Source of the DNA: Enteractinococcus helveticum
GTDB taxonomy: Bacteria; Actinomycetota; Actinomycetes; Actinomycetales; Micrococcaceae
Reading direction: 5' to 3'
Assembly (NCBI RefSeq): GCF_001657475.1
Contig: NZ_LXEY01000020.1
Span: forward strand, 124,001 to 188,000
DNA length: 64,000 nucleotides
Each line of letters starts with the position of its first letter. Positions within the stretch are counted from its first letter, which is position 1. This document shows, one piece after another, positions 26,013 through 35,265 of the stretch. The position numbers were made by a program, and so were the translations under genes. A model generated the notes under the pieces. It ran no database searches and was not told the DNA's origin. It worked only from the letters and a program-made list of their open reading frames with translations.

Positions 26013-28136
26013 CTACGTGTTCCAGTAGGCGTTGCGGAGTAATGGTTGGGCCGGATCAATCCATCGGGCCGGTTGGAAGAAGGTGAGCCCATTGTGCTTT
26101 CGAATAATCCACCGGCCTTGGTGCAGTGCATCATGATGGAATGGACATAAGGCGATGCCGTTGTCTTCGTCCGTTGGCCCACCGTTTGCCCAAGCCTTAA
26201 TGTGGTGGATGTCGCAATATACTCCTGGGACTGGGCAGCCGGGCGCCTGACATCCTTTATCTCGGGCCAGGATGGCACGTCGTTGAGCTGTGGTGTGTAG
26301 CCGTTGGGCTCGCTTCTGTTGTAAGACTTGGTCGGGTCCATTCCAGATTTGTCCGGTGATCGTTGCGTTGCACAACAGGCTCTCCACATCATCCGGATGG
26401 ATGGGACCAATGTTCACCGCTTCAGACTGATAGGGCGTCCACGGGATAGGCTCATCATCCGCAGTAGGATCCGGTGGAACGTGTTGGCTGTACTGATACG
26501 GATTATCCAGACACTCTGGTTCGTCTGGATCATCTGGGTTGGGACGTTTGATCACCGGCGGAAGATAGCCGTCGGGACCAGAGGGTCTTCGAGCTGCTTT
26601 GGGAATCGAACCGAAGCCAAGGGTATGGTAGGCCGTTTCAATATCCTGGACCACCATGAGTTGAGCGGAAATGCCATGGGCCTTCTTTCCACCAAATTCG
26701 GTTGGATCCATGCTCAACAGGGTTAGCATATGGCTCAATAGGATACTGCCCATCTTTTGCCCAGTGGTCAGTTTCTCAATCAGATTCATGTCTCTGGCAG
26801 TAAGCGGTGTGCCATCAGCTGACTCAGCGACGACTTGTGCTGGATCAGGGGAGGTGTCCCAGGTGGTCATCGAACCAAGCCAAGCACTCGGGATCGTGAG
26901 CTTTTGATCGTCTTCGTCAGCGTCGCTCTCTGATGGGACCGCATCAGGTCCTAGCTGCGAAGATTCGCTGGACTTTGGGTGTGACGACTCTTCGGCCTCC
27001 GGGTGGGTGTCGTCCGAGGCCGTGGTCACATCATTATCTGTGGCTGTGTCGTCCGTATCCGTCGTGAGAAAATCCAGCAGTGTCAGAGCTTCGTCTGAGA
27101 TGAGCACTGGAGACCCCGCAAAATCTAATTGCTGGAGCATCCAATTCTTGAAGCTGGCACTGACCGCAGGAGTGGCGTGCATGGAGAAAATAGCACTGCC
27201 ATCCGCTTGATCTCGATATTTCAGAGCATTGTCTGCTTCTTTGGCGAATGCTCTGGATGGTGACGGCCCGTCAGGACAGATCCAGTGCACCATTTCTTCT
27301 AGCCAGCGTTTCTTGACCTTCGATAATTCATCAGGCGTCGTTGATGCTGCGGTCTCAACCATCACGGGTTCAAAGACTTCTAACACTTGGTCTTTGCGCT
27401 CTAACGGCTGCTTTGTTCTCTGCGAATACTTGATCAGTTCCTCATCAAAATCGATCAGTTTATCAGCATTGTCTACGGGGAGATCACCGGATGCCAGGGA
27501 CTCGGCAAGCTTTTCGAATGCAGGTTTGGCATCTGGTGCTTCGGGGTGCAGCCCAGGACGGTGGGCGAAGTACTTGCCCCGCTTGATAATTTTTCGTGCC
27601 TCATGACGAGAAATTCGCATCGTGCTAGTCAAATAATCCGCGACATCACGAAAGTCATTCGTCTTGCGTGGCGTGCCGAGATAGCGCCGTTGATCGGACA
27701 TGGATGCTTCGAGATAGCGTGAATACTGCGTCATTGCGCTGGCATGGAACCTGGAGAGCTGGCAGAGCATATTGCCCAGGGCTGGCAGGGAATCGCAATA
27801 ATTCTCTGGTTCAATCGGCGCAGCAACCTCTTCGTCGAGATTGCGTTCAGATGGTTCAGCTTTCTCTGCCGTAGCTGTGGTGGTGCCATTAGCAGATGGG
27901 CTGGCAGTAGGCACTGATGCACCGTGGAATCCCGACCAATCACTGCCAGCAGCATCACTGTAGGTTGGGATTTCGTTGTACGTCGCTGGGTCAGCCATAC
28001 GCTGCGAAGCAACCTGCATGAGCACGGTGGCTGCGTGCATGAACTCGCCAAGAGAAGCATCGTCAAACTCATCTAGATTCAACAGACGGGTGGACACGGG
28101 TGAACCCAAATCGGGAAGGATCTTTGGGATATCCAT
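26013..28136 (-). CDS. DUF222/13E12-family HNH endonuclease-like protein
   Basis: The C-terminal HNH domain is intact: CQAPGCPVPGVYCDIHHIKAWANGGPTDEDNGIALCPFHHDALHQG, with the paired Cys and His residues of the beta-beta-alpha metal fold. The upstream region (about residues 110-600) is the alpha-helical DUF222 type (LTSTMRISRHEARKIIKRGK...), interrupted by a long acidic low-complexity insert around residues 365-410. At 707 residues it is longer than most relatives. AAAGGA precedes ATG 28136. Such genes are multi-copy and mobile-like in actinobacteria (REP13E12 in mycobacteria); the true activity is unclear. Its composition and the AT-rich upstream gap suggest acquisition. Confidence 0.9.
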   Translation of the reverse strand: MDIPKILPDLGSPVSTRLLNLDEFDDASLGEFMHAATVLMQVASQRMADPATYNEIPTYSDAAGSDWSGFHGASVPTASPSANGTTTATAEKAEPSERNLDEEVAAPIEPENYCDSLPALGNMLCQLSRFHASAMTQYSRYLEASMSDQRRYLGTPRKTNDFRDVADYLTSTMRISRHEARKIIKRGKYFAHRPGLHPEAPDAKPAFEKLAESLASGDLPVDNADKLIDFDEELIKYSQRTKQPLERKDQVLEVFEPVMVETAASTTPDELSKVKKRWLEEMVHWICPDGPSPSRAFAKEADNALKYRDQADGSAIFSMHATPAVSASFKNWMLQQLDFAGSPVLISDEALTLLDFLTTDTDDTATDNDVTTASDDTHPEAEESSHPKSSESSQLGPDAVPSESDADEDDQKLTIPSAWLGSMTTWDTSPDPAQVVAESADGTPLTARDMNLIEKLTTGQKMGSILLSHMLTLLSMDPTEFGGKKAHGISAQLMVVQDIETAYHTLGFGSIPKAARRPSGPDGYLPPVIKRPNPDDPDEPECLDNPYQYSQHVPPDPTADDEPIPWTPYQSEAVNIGPIHPDDVESLLCNATITGQIWNGPDQVLQQKRAQRLHTTAQRRAILARDKGCQAPGCPVPGVYCDIHHIKAWANGGPTDEDNGIALCPFHHDALHQGRWIIRKHNGLTFFQPARWIDPAQPLLRNAYWNT

Positions 28137-28435
28137 AACCGTGTCCTTTCACTACCAGAAGTTCGAAGATTCGCAGTTGCTGTGTGATCGAGGAGAAGAA
28201 GTTATTAGCCCTATTTTATCGCGTTGGACTCCAAGAAACAAGGAAAATGATGTTCTTTTATGAAGTTTTTGAAAATTTTAAGTCGATTTTTACGTGTATG
28301 TATCACATCCTATTGGTTCATGATGAGCGTGTTTGGATTACTGTGGATCAAGAGCATTTACTCTGAAAGTTATCCACAATGCTGGCGACACGGTTGCATC
28401 CATCGGATTGATGGTTGGCACGAGTGCTGGGACAT
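28137..28435. other. AT-rich intergenic segment with DnaA-box-like sites
   Basis: This gap carries the HNH promoter side and no convincing gene. Bases 28185-28370 are markedly AT-rich compared with the window. A perfect TTATCCACA is at 28370-28378, and an inverted near-match TGTGGATCA is at 28342-28350. Short reading frames here have no ribosome site or recognisable protein. Confidence 0.5.
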
Positions 28436-28471
28436 AAAAAATCCCCGGGCCGAATCATGGTGGCCCGGGGA
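28436..28471 (-). terminator. Terminator of the RDD gene
   Basis: TCCCCGGGCC (28442-28451) pairs perfectly with GGCCCGGGGA (28462-28471). Read on the minus strand the stem is followed by a run of T (the AAAAA tract before 28442), as in an intrinsic terminator downstream of the RDD gene. Confidence 0.85.
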
Positions 28472-28493
28472 CTGCGTGCAGGAGCGTGCGGTG

Positions 28494-29306
28494 TTAGTTA
28501 CGTAAGTATTGTTGATCGCGCTCGCGGCGTTCACGACGCTGCTGCAAGACTGCATGATCGCGATTGCGCCGTTCTGCCATGACCCCGATGAGAAAGATCA
28601 ACGGGTCGACACCAGCTGGGGGACCAGGCGTGACATAGTGCCGCATCTGCTCGGTCAGTGTCGCTGCCATCGAGGCAAGGGCAGCCGGGTTCATGGTGGA
28701 GACATTACGGATCAACGCATTGGCTTGGCCTGCCAATCCGGTCGGGATGCGGCCAACATCGGCGACCTGTGCCCATTGCTGCATCGCAGCCGGCAGGCCA
28801 GGCAGTTCTGTAGCTGGTCGAGGTACACGGGCCATAATGACAAAGGTGCCGGCCATCATGTCTCCGAGGCGTTTGGACTGACGATTAAATAGCGACGCGA
28901 TGATCGCCACGGAACCGCCCGTCATCCACAGTTCAAAGACCCCGGTGAGACACCGAATAAAGGCGTGGCGCCACCGGATGGTCCCGCCGTCGTCACGCAC
29001 AACCCGCAAGCCAAAGATCAACTTGCCGATCGAACGTCCCCTCGACAGGCCCTCCACCAACAGCGGGATGAGAAACATCAGCGTAATGGCCGCCAGAATC
29101 ATCACGGCCTGGCTTGCGGCGATATCCATGGCGTAGATCGAGGTGTACCGCCCTAACCCGATGAGCATGAAAATCCAGGCCACGGTGTAGATGATCGCAT
29201 CAATGAATGCGGCACCCAAGCGCGGCATAAAGTTTGCGGCGCGCAGGTTGAGCACAACGGCTTCGCCGGTAATGGTGTATTTATGCACGTACGGCCCAAC
29301 TTTCAT
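28494..29306 (-). CDS. RDD family membrane protein
   Basis: The RDD domain is at about residues 20-165, starting with FMPRLGAAFIDAIIYTVAWIFML (the conserved Arg and Asp in the first helix). Later segments include GLSRGRSIGKLIFGLRVVRDDGGTIRWRHAFIR. Three to four helices are predicted, then a cytoplasmic tail of about 100 residues rich in Arg near the end. The gene is divergent from a SpoIIM-like gene, a pairing common in actinobacteria where MoxR and DUF58 genes can also join. Substrate or role is unknown. Confidence 0.88.
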   Translation of the reverse strand: MKVGPYVHKYTITGEAVVLNLRAANFMPRLGAAFIDAIIYTVAWIFMLIGLGRYTSIYAMDIAASQAVMILAAITLMFLIPLLVEGLSRGRSIGKLIFGLRVVRDDGGTIRWRHAFIRCLTGVFELWMTGGSVAIIASLFNRQSKRLGDMMAGTFVIMARVPRPATELPGLPAAMQQWAQVADVGRIPTGLAGQANALIRNVSTMNPAALASMAATLTEQMRHYVTPGPPAGVDPLIFLIGVMAERRNRDHAVLQQRRERRERDQQYLRN

Positions 29307-29383
29307 AGCGTTTCGGTTCTGAGTTTAGTCTTCATGTGGGTTTGGGTAGGTGTCCCACACCCAAGCCTAGTAGTGTGGGGCTC

Positions 29384-30376
29384 GTGGATCTTGAAGCCTA
29401 TGCAGCAACGCACCGTGATGACTGGCAGCGACTCCATCAGCTGGCCAAGGTCGGGCGACTCAACGCCCAAGAGATTGACGAACTGGTGGAACTCTATGAG
29501 CGAGTATCCACGCACTTATCCATCGTCCAGGCGCAAGATCCCGACGGCGTCTATGCGAACCGGCTGTCGCTGCTGATCGCTCGAGCCCGCGCCAAGCTTA
29601 CTTCGGCAACCGGATCACCCGTTGCAGGAATCAAGAACTTCTTCGCCGTCAAACTCCCGTATGCGCTGTACCAAATTCGCTGGTTGACCATCGTCCTGGG
29701 GGCGGCCTTTATCGCACTGGCCCTGGCCTATGGTTTCTGGTACGGCAATAATCCGGAAATGTTTGATGCCATGATGCCCGCGGAATCCCAAATTGCCTAC
29801 GTTGAAGAAGACTTTGTGGATTACTACTCGGAGAATCCGGCGTCGTCATTCACCACGTTGGTGTGGGTCAATAACGCCTGGATTGCCCTGCAGGAAGTGG
29901 CCTTCGGGATTACCGGATTCTTTGTGCCCTACGTCCTGTGGGTTAACGCCCAGGGGTTAGGCATTTCGGCGGCCTTGATGCACAAATACGACGAACTGGG
30001 CACTTTCTTCGCGTTCATCACACCCCACGGCCTCATGGAACTGACCGCTATTTTCATTGCCGGCGCTGCGGGGCTGCGCGTGTTTTGGGCCTGGGTTGCT
30101 CCGGGGCGAGCCACGCGCCTGCAGTCGCTGGCCTACTGGGGCCGCCAGCTGATTCTCGTGGGGGTCGGGCTGGTTGGCGTGTTACTGATCTCGGGGCTGG
30201 TTGAAGGCGTGGTGACGCCGTCCAACCTGCCCACCTGGGCCAAAATAACCATCGGCGCACTCGTACTGGCCGGCTACTGGGCCTATACCTGGATTCTGGG
30301 TTCGCGAGCGGCCGCCGCCAATGCGGATGCTGATCTAGAAGATTACGACGGCGGACGCCAGCTGGTCACGGCCTAA
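29384..30376 (+). CDS. Stage II sporulation protein M (SpoIIM)-like membrane protein
   Basis: The 330-residue product has a cytoplasmic helical head (DWQRLHQLAKVGRLNAQEIDELVELYERVSTHLSIVQ), then a membrane helix (IVLGAAFIALALAYGF). Four to five further helices contain the family segment FTTLVWVNNAWIALQEVAFGITG and LGTFFAFITPHGLMELTAIFIAGAAGL. It is a DUF95/SpoIIM protein, not evidence for sporulation. I start at GTG 29384: TAGTGT (29371-29376) is 7 nt upstream and the message looks leaderless. It is divergent from the RDD gene. Confidence 0.88.
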   Translation: MDLEAYAATHRDDWQRLHQLAKVGRLNAQEIDELVELYERVSTHLSIVQAQDPDGVYANRLSLLIARARAKLTSATGSPVAGIKNFFAVKLPYALYQIRWLTIVLGAAFIALALAYGFWYGNNPEMFDAMMPAESQIAYVEEDFVDYYSENPASSFTTLVWVNNAWIALQEVAFGITGFFVPYVLWVNAQGLGISAALMHKYDELGTFFAFITPHGLMELTAIFIAGAAGLRVFWAWVAPGRATRLQSLAYWGRQLILVGVGLVGVLLISGLVEGVVTPSNLPTWAKITIGALVLAGYWAYTWILGSRAAAANADADLEDYDGGRQLVTA

Positions 30377-30462
30377 AGTCTGCGCAACGCGCCGCCAGAA
30401 ACTCCCTTCGCCGTGGCCAACATCGTAGGCTAACGATAAAGCGTGATGGAAAGGTGTGGGCA

Positions 30463-31662
30463 ATGTCGAAGCAATCCAAAGACCACCGGGAATTCTCCGA
30501 CGACGGCGGTCATGAGGTTCGCGACCCAGAAGCGCCCAGTTTGGCGCACCCAACCCCCGAGGAACAGATTCGCCCGGCCGAGCCCATTGCCTCCACGCGT
30601 AGAAAACGTCGCCGGGTTGATCCTGATGGCGATGCGCTGCAAACTGCCGCGGCAGTGGGAATTGGACCGCGCAAGAAACCCGACGCCGAACCTGCAGTCG
30701 AGCCCGCAGCCGAGCCTGCAGCCGAGCAGCAAGCCGACCCGGCCCACGAGGCACAAGAACCGGCAACGCGTATTATGCCACCACCGCCACCGATCGCAGC
30801 GGCGGCTGGATCGCATGCGGCAACCCGTGGTGGTGCCATGCCCACGGAACCCTTAGAAGACTCATTCGAAGATGCCGCGGCCGCTCGGGCGAAAGCTCGT
30901 GATCGCGCGGCCGTGGGCTCACCAACCCTGGCCCGGGTCATGCAGGTGGTGCTGGCCATTCTGGCCCCGGTGGTCATCCTGATTGCGATGATCCGGTTGG
31001 TGGCCTCACCGTTGTTTTTGTGGTTTGAATACCATCGCCCCGGATTCCCCGCCGATCAGTTCGGCTTGGAAACCGATCAACGCCTGACACTGGGCTCCTA
31101 CGGCCTGGACTACCTCTTCAACTTCGCACCGCCGGCCTATCTGGGCGATCTGAGTTTTGCCAATGGCAACCCGGTGTTCACTCAGGCCGAGGTCGGCCAC
31201 ATGGCCGATGTCAAACAGGTCATGCTAGTCACCATGATCGCCGGGCTCGTCGCCGCGGTGGTGTGCGTCGTCGCCATGATCATGCTCTACCGCATGCGCA
31301 AGGGTGGCATCGCCCGGTCGCTATTTGCCGGGGCCGTGTGGTTCACGGCGGTCATGATCGTACTGGCCGTGGTCGCGGCCTTCGGCTGGCAAGCATTTTT
31401 CGCCGGGTTCCATCAAATCTTCTTTGCCGATGGGACCTGGACCTTTGCCACCTCAGACTCGCTGATTCGCCTCTACCCGGGCCAATTCTGGGTGGATGCC
31501 GCAGCCGGGGTCGCCGGGCTAACTCTGGTCACCATGATCGTCATCCTGGTGTGCACCGCCCCGACCGCGCGTCGCCGCCACAACCGCGAACGCGCCCAGC
31601 GATTCCTGGAATCCCAGGTCACCGGCCGGGCGCCGACAGCAACCCAGCCGGAAGTGCGCTAG
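30463..31662 (+). CDS. TIGR01906 (DUF1461) membrane protein
   Basis: The first 150 residues are cytoplasmic, charged and low complexity, including a repetitive Glu-Pro-Ala stretch (EPAVEPAAEPAAEQQADPA). The membrane domain follows, with helices near VMQVVLAILAPVVILIAMI, VMLVTMIAGLVAAVVCVVAM, FTAVMIVLAVVAAFGW and VAGLTLVTMIVILVC. The extracellular loop contains TLGSYGLDYLFNF and FTQAEVGHMADVKQV, typical of the family. ATG 30463 follows AAAGG. Its stop codon overlaps, tail to tail, the stop of the acyl-CoA ligase gene. Function is unknown. Confidence 0.85.
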   Translation: MSKQSKDHREFSDDGGHEVRDPEAPSLAHPTPEEQIRPAEPIASTRRKRRRVDPDGDALQTAAAVGIGPRKKPDAEPAVEPAAEPAAEQQADPAHEAQEPATRIMPPPPPIAAAAGSHAATRGGAMPTEPLEDSFEDAAAARAKARDRAAVGSPTLARVMQVVLAILAPVVILIAMIRLVASPLFLWFEYHRPGFPADQFGLETDQRLTLGSYGLDYLFNFAPPAYLGDLSFANGNPVFTQAEVGHMADVKQVMLVTMIAGLVAAVVCVVAMIMLYRMRKGGIARSLFAGAVWFTAVMIVLAVVAAFGWQAFFAGFHQIFFADGTWTFATSDSLIRLYPGQFWVDAAAGVAGLTLVTMIVILVCTAPTARRRHNRERAQRFLESQVTGRAPTATQPEVR

Positions 31663-33473
31663 CCGTAGAGTTCGGTCATCGCGCCGTCAAAGTCCTTGAT
31701 CACCGAGGCACGACGCAGCTTCTCAGACGGGGTCACGTGCCCGGTTTCTTGTGAGAGTTCGGTGGGCAAAATGACCATCTTGCGCACGGATTCGGCCTGC
31801 GACACGCTCTGATTCGCCAGGTCGATGTAGCTTTGAATCTCGGCGTGCACATCCTCATCGTTGCGCGCGTGCTCCAACGTCAGCCCGACCTTGCCGCGCC
31901 GGGCCGCCCACTGGGCCAGCTGTTCGGAATCCAGCGAAATCAGTACACCCACAAACGGTTTATTTTCCCCCACGACGACGGCGTGGCCCACAATCGGACA
32001 CGTGGTAATGACCTCTTCTAGCGGTCCCGGGGAAACGTTCTTGCCGCCCGCGGTGACCAGCAGGTCCTTAGAACGCCCGGTAATAAAAATGAACCCGTCG
32101 TCATCGATTTCGGCCAGGTCGCCGGTGGCAAACCAGCCTTCGTCGTCGTACGAGTCGGCATTGGCCGCCTCAGACAGATACCCGGGGGAGACGACCACTC
32201 CGCGCAGCAGCAGTTCACCCGACGGCGCCAGCTTGGCCTCCATACCGGGCACCAATTTGCCAACCGAGCCAAGCCGTACGTGTCCTGGCACGTTGACCGA
32301 TGCCGGTGCGGTGGATTCGGTCAGGCCGTAACCCTCAAAAATCTCGAGACCCATTCCGGTGAATAGGTGGGCGAGTTTTTCATTCAGTGGGCTGGCCCCG
32401 GACACCGCACCCTTGGCTTGGCCACCAAATACGGCGCGGATCTTGGCGTAGACCACGCGGTCGTACAGGGCGTGTTTGATGCGCAGCCCCACGGGCATTT
32501 GACCGGCTTGGCGGGCGCGCGACCACTGCTCGGCCACATCGATCGCATCGGTCAGCAGGCTCTTGCGCAAGCCCGTGGCATCCTCGGCCCGGGCCAGAAC
32601 GGCGGTATAGGCTTTTTCGAGTACCCGGGGAACCACGAGTAACCAGGTGGGCTTATACGCTTGCATGATCGTGGTGACATTAGCGGTGTCTGAGGTGTGG
32701 GCGATCTGAATGCCCGACACGAGTGCGAAGTATTGGACGGCGCGGGCCAGAATGTGGGCCAGGGGCAGGAACATCAACAGCCGCGGGGTCGGGTGGTTCA
32801 ACACGATGTCTTGGGCCCAGGGCACAATATTGACCGCACCCTCGGCCAGGTTGCGATGCGAAATTTTGGCACCCTTGGGTGGCCCGGTGGTGCCGGACGT
32901 GTAGACCACGGTTGCCGTGGAATCCATGGTCGCCACCGTGCGGGCGGCTTCTAGGTCGTCGTCGGAAATCTCAACGCCGGCCGTAGCCAATTTGTCTAAG
33001 CCGTCTTCGGAGAGCTCACACTGCTGGACGGTCTCCAAGCCTTCAGTGGTCTGGAGGGCACGGGCCACCGCCCGCCCAGGTGTGGACCCTGCAACAAAAA
33101 CCTGCCCGGCCCCGGAGTCGGTGAGAATGTGGGCGATTTGTGATGGCGAGGAGGTCTCGTAGATGGGCACCGAGATGGCCCCGGCAAACCACAACGCCTG
33201 ATCAATGACCGCCCAGGGGTAACTGGTGGCGGACATGACGGCCACCATATCGCCGGGTTTGATGCCCGAGGCGATCAGGCCCTTGGCGACCTTGTGCACC
33301 TGGTCTAGGAAATCGAATGCGGTGACCTCGCGCCAGGCCAGGTGTTCGACGTCGTTGGTGGTTTGCACCGCATACACCACTCTGGCCGGCTGCGCCCCGA
33401 GCTGCTCAATGACCAGGTCGGTCAGGTTAGATTGTGAATCGAGCCGTGTGATGTAGGGGGCTGAAACGTGCAC
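31659..33473 (-). CDS. Long-chain acyl-CoA ligase (FadD15-like AMP-forming)
   Basis: AMP-forming ligases adenylate a fatty acid and pass it to CoA. The P-loop VVYTSGTTGPPKGAKISHRN, the GYGLTESTA segment and the ATGDLAEIDDDGFIFITGRSKDL region (with the conserved Asp and Arg) are all visible. Length (604 residues) matches FadD15-type enzymes, which carry an insert relative to short-chain ligases. It starts at GTG 33473. It is probably separate from the O-mannosyltransferase gene 123 bp upstream on the same strand. Confidence 0.93.
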   Translation of the reverse strand: MHVSAPYITRLDSQSNLTDLVIEQLGAQPARVVYAVQTTNDVEHLAWREVTAFDFLDQVHKVAKGLIASGIKPGDMVAVMSATSYPWAVIDQALWFAGAISVPIYETSSPSQIAHILTDSGAGQVFVAGSTPGRAVARALQTTEGLETVQQCELSEDGLDKLATAGVEISDDDLEAARTVATMDSTATVVYTSGTTGPPKGAKISHRNLAEGAVNIVPWAQDIVLNHPTPRLLMFLPLAHILARAVQYFALVSGIQIAHTSDTANVTTIMQAYKPTWLLVVPRVLEKAYTAVLARAEDATGLRKSLLTDAIDVAEQWSRARQAGQMPVGLRIKHALYDRVVYAKIRAVFGGQAKGAVSGASPLNEKLAHLFTGMGLEIFEGYGLTESTAPASVNVPGHVRLGSVGKLVPGMEAKLAPSGELLLRGVVVSPGYLSEAANADSYDDEGWFATGDLAEIDDDGFIFITGRSKDLLVTAGGKNVSPGPLEEVITTCPIVGHAVVVGENKPFVGVLISLDSEQLAQWAARRGKVGLTLEHARNDEDVHAEIQSYIDLANQSVSQAESVRKMVILPTELSQETGHVTPSEKLRRASVIKDFDGAMTELYG

Positions 33474-33596
33474 GGGGCCTGCTTTCTGGTGGTGAAATTG
33501 CCGCGACCAAGTCTACCGCCATGGTCACGGTACTGTCATGACGTGAGTGACCACGTCGCCGCCGGTGTCACAACAGCGCTCAACCGGCGGTCAGGA

Positions 33597-35234
33597 TTAG
33601 ATCCAGGATTGGAACCACATGCGCGCCCGCCATTGGTGGACGGGCAGCGGTTCGCCCGTCCAGATTGGCATGAAGTATGCGCTCAGGGCCAGGGCGGCCA
33701 GAACGAAGAGACTGATGCCGACGACGGCGACGCGCCGTGAGGCAAAACCGGTACCTAACGGTGTGGTGCGTGCCAGCCACAACCCGGCCACGTACGTGAT
33801 CGCCAGGATGAGAAACGGCACATAGGCCACGGTGTAGAAGAAGAACATGGTTCGGGCTGGCCATAACACCCAGATGAGTTGTCCTGCCGCATAGACGGCC
33901 AGGATGGCACCGGCGCGCCAGTCGCGGATGAGTAGCCAGCGCACAACGATGATGACGATGGCTACCAGTCCGGTCCACCAGATCAGGGGATTGGGGAGAT
34001 CCAGGATCGCGGCTGAGCACTCGTCGGCGGCGCATTGGACGTTCTCGGTGCGGTAGTAAAAGGAGACGGGGCGTCCAGCAAAGGGCCAGATCCAGGCGGA
34101 TGAGGCGTAGTTGTGGGAACTGTCTAGTCCGGTGTGGAAGGTTGTGGATTGGACATGATAGTGAATCAGTGAGGCCAACCAGTCGGGCAGTGGAATGGAC
34201 TGGCCGGCAGCCCAGTTGCGGTAGTAGCCGCCGGATGAACTCAGCCAGCCCGCCCAGGTTGCCACGTAGGTGACCGCGCCGACGCCGACCATACAGACGA
34301 ACGCCCACAGGCCATCCAACACGACGGCGCCGGGCAGCCAGCGGCGCACACCGGCGCTGCGGCGTGCGGTGGCATCCCACCAGACGGTGAGCAGACCAAA
34401 GGCCGCGACGAAAGCCAGCCCGGAAAGTTTAATGGAAACCGCAATGCCTAGCAGCACACCGGCGGCGATACGCCAGGGTCGCACTCCCAGCCAGGGGCCA
34501 TAGGTAGCGGCCTTATGCCACTGGGTGCGGTCATGATCGGTGGCATCGGCGGCGGTGAAGCGTCGATAGCGGGCGGCCAGTTCGGTGACTAGGCGTCGTC
34601 GTCCCCATGTTCTATCGGCGACCAGGGCACAGAATGCTGCCAGTACAAACAGCATCAAGAAAATGTCTAATAGGGCGGTACGGGACATCACAATGTGGTG
34701 GCCCTCAATGGTCAGTAGCAGGCCCGCGACGGATGCAAGAAAGAGGGAGCGGAAAAGTTTAGCGGCCAACATGAAGGTCAACAACACCGATAGGGTTCCG
34801 GCAAGGGCTGCGGTGAAGCGCCAGCCAAAGGCGCTGTCGTAACCAAACAGTGCCATCCCGACGCCGATGAGCCATTTACCAGCAGGGGGGTGCACCACGT
34901 AGGCGGCGTCGTGGCTGGGTTGGGCTTGACCGGCAATAAAGGCGTCGTCGACGTCGTCATCCCAGGAGCGCTCATAGCCAAAATGCCACAGCGAGTACGC
35001 GTCTTTGACGTAGTAGGTTTCGTCGAAGATCAGCTCGTTGGGGTGGCTGAGGTTCCAGAAACGCAACAGGCCTGCGGCGACGGTGAGGATGGCGGCGATG
35101 ATCCAGCCGGTGCGGCCAAGATGGAACGTCGGGTACAACAGCCGAGCCTTGAGACCTGCCAGCGAGAAGGCCTCGGAAGCCGTTTGTAGCCAGTCATTGG
35201 GGGTGCGTTGTTGCGTTGTTGACACACAGGCCAT
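33597..35234 (-). CDS. pmt: Protein O-mannosyltransferase (GT39)
   Basis: This polyprenyl-phosphomannose-dependent enzyme mannosylates Ser/Thr of exported proteins. The catalytic Asp-Glu pair is in PNELIFDETYYVKDAYSLWHFGYERSW near residue 60. It has a further conserved loop (HPPAGKWLIGVGMALFGYDSAFGWR) and about ten membrane helices. The C-terminus (PVHQWRARMWFQSWI) is typical. I start at ATG 35234; GTG 35225 is possible, and upstream codons to 35456 would run through the divergent rsmI gene. The same divergent pair (Rv1002c/Rv1003) exists in mycobacteria. Confidence 0.93.
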   Translation of the reverse strand: MACVSTTQQRTPNDWLQTASEAFSLAGLKARLLYPTFHLGRTGWIIAAILTVAAGLLRFWNLSHPNELIFDETYYVKDAYSLWHFGYERSWDDDVDDAFIAGQAQPSHDAAYVVHPPAGKWLIGVGMALFGYDSAFGWRFTAALAGTLSVLLTFMLAAKLFRSLFLASVAGLLLTIEGHHIVMSRTALLDIFLMLFVLAAFCALVADRTWGRRRLVTELAARYRRFTAADATDHDRTQWHKAATYGPWLGVRPWRIAAGVLLGIAVSIKLSGLAFVAAFGLLTVWWDATARRSAGVRRWLPGAVVLDGLWAFVCMVGVGAVTYVATWAGWLSSSGGYYRNWAAGQSIPLPDWLASLIHYHVQSTTFHTGLDSSHNYASSAWIWPFAGRPVSFYYRTENVQCAADECSAAILDLPNPLIWWTGLVAIVIIVVRWLLIRDWRAGAILAVYAAGQLIWVLWPARTMFFFYTVAYVPFLILAITYVAGLWLARTTPLGTGFASRRVAVVGISLFVLAALALSAYFMPIWTGEPLPVHQWRARMWFQSWI

Positions 35235-35253
35235 GCTACCGGTGATGTGGCGT

Positions 35254-35259
35254 GATAAT
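35254..35259 (+). promoter_or_regulatory. -10 element of leaderless rsmI
   Basis: GATAAT lies 6 nt before ATG 35266, so transcription is expected to begin at or next to the start codon. Only 31 bp separate rsmI from the divergent O-mannosyltransferase start. Confidence 0.6.
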
Positions 35260-35265
35260 GGGATC

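Noticed and set aside
28260-28505. 81-codon plus-strand frame in the AT-rich gap
   Set aside because: It passes through the terminator hairpin and the end of the RDD gene, with no ribosome site or recognisable motif.
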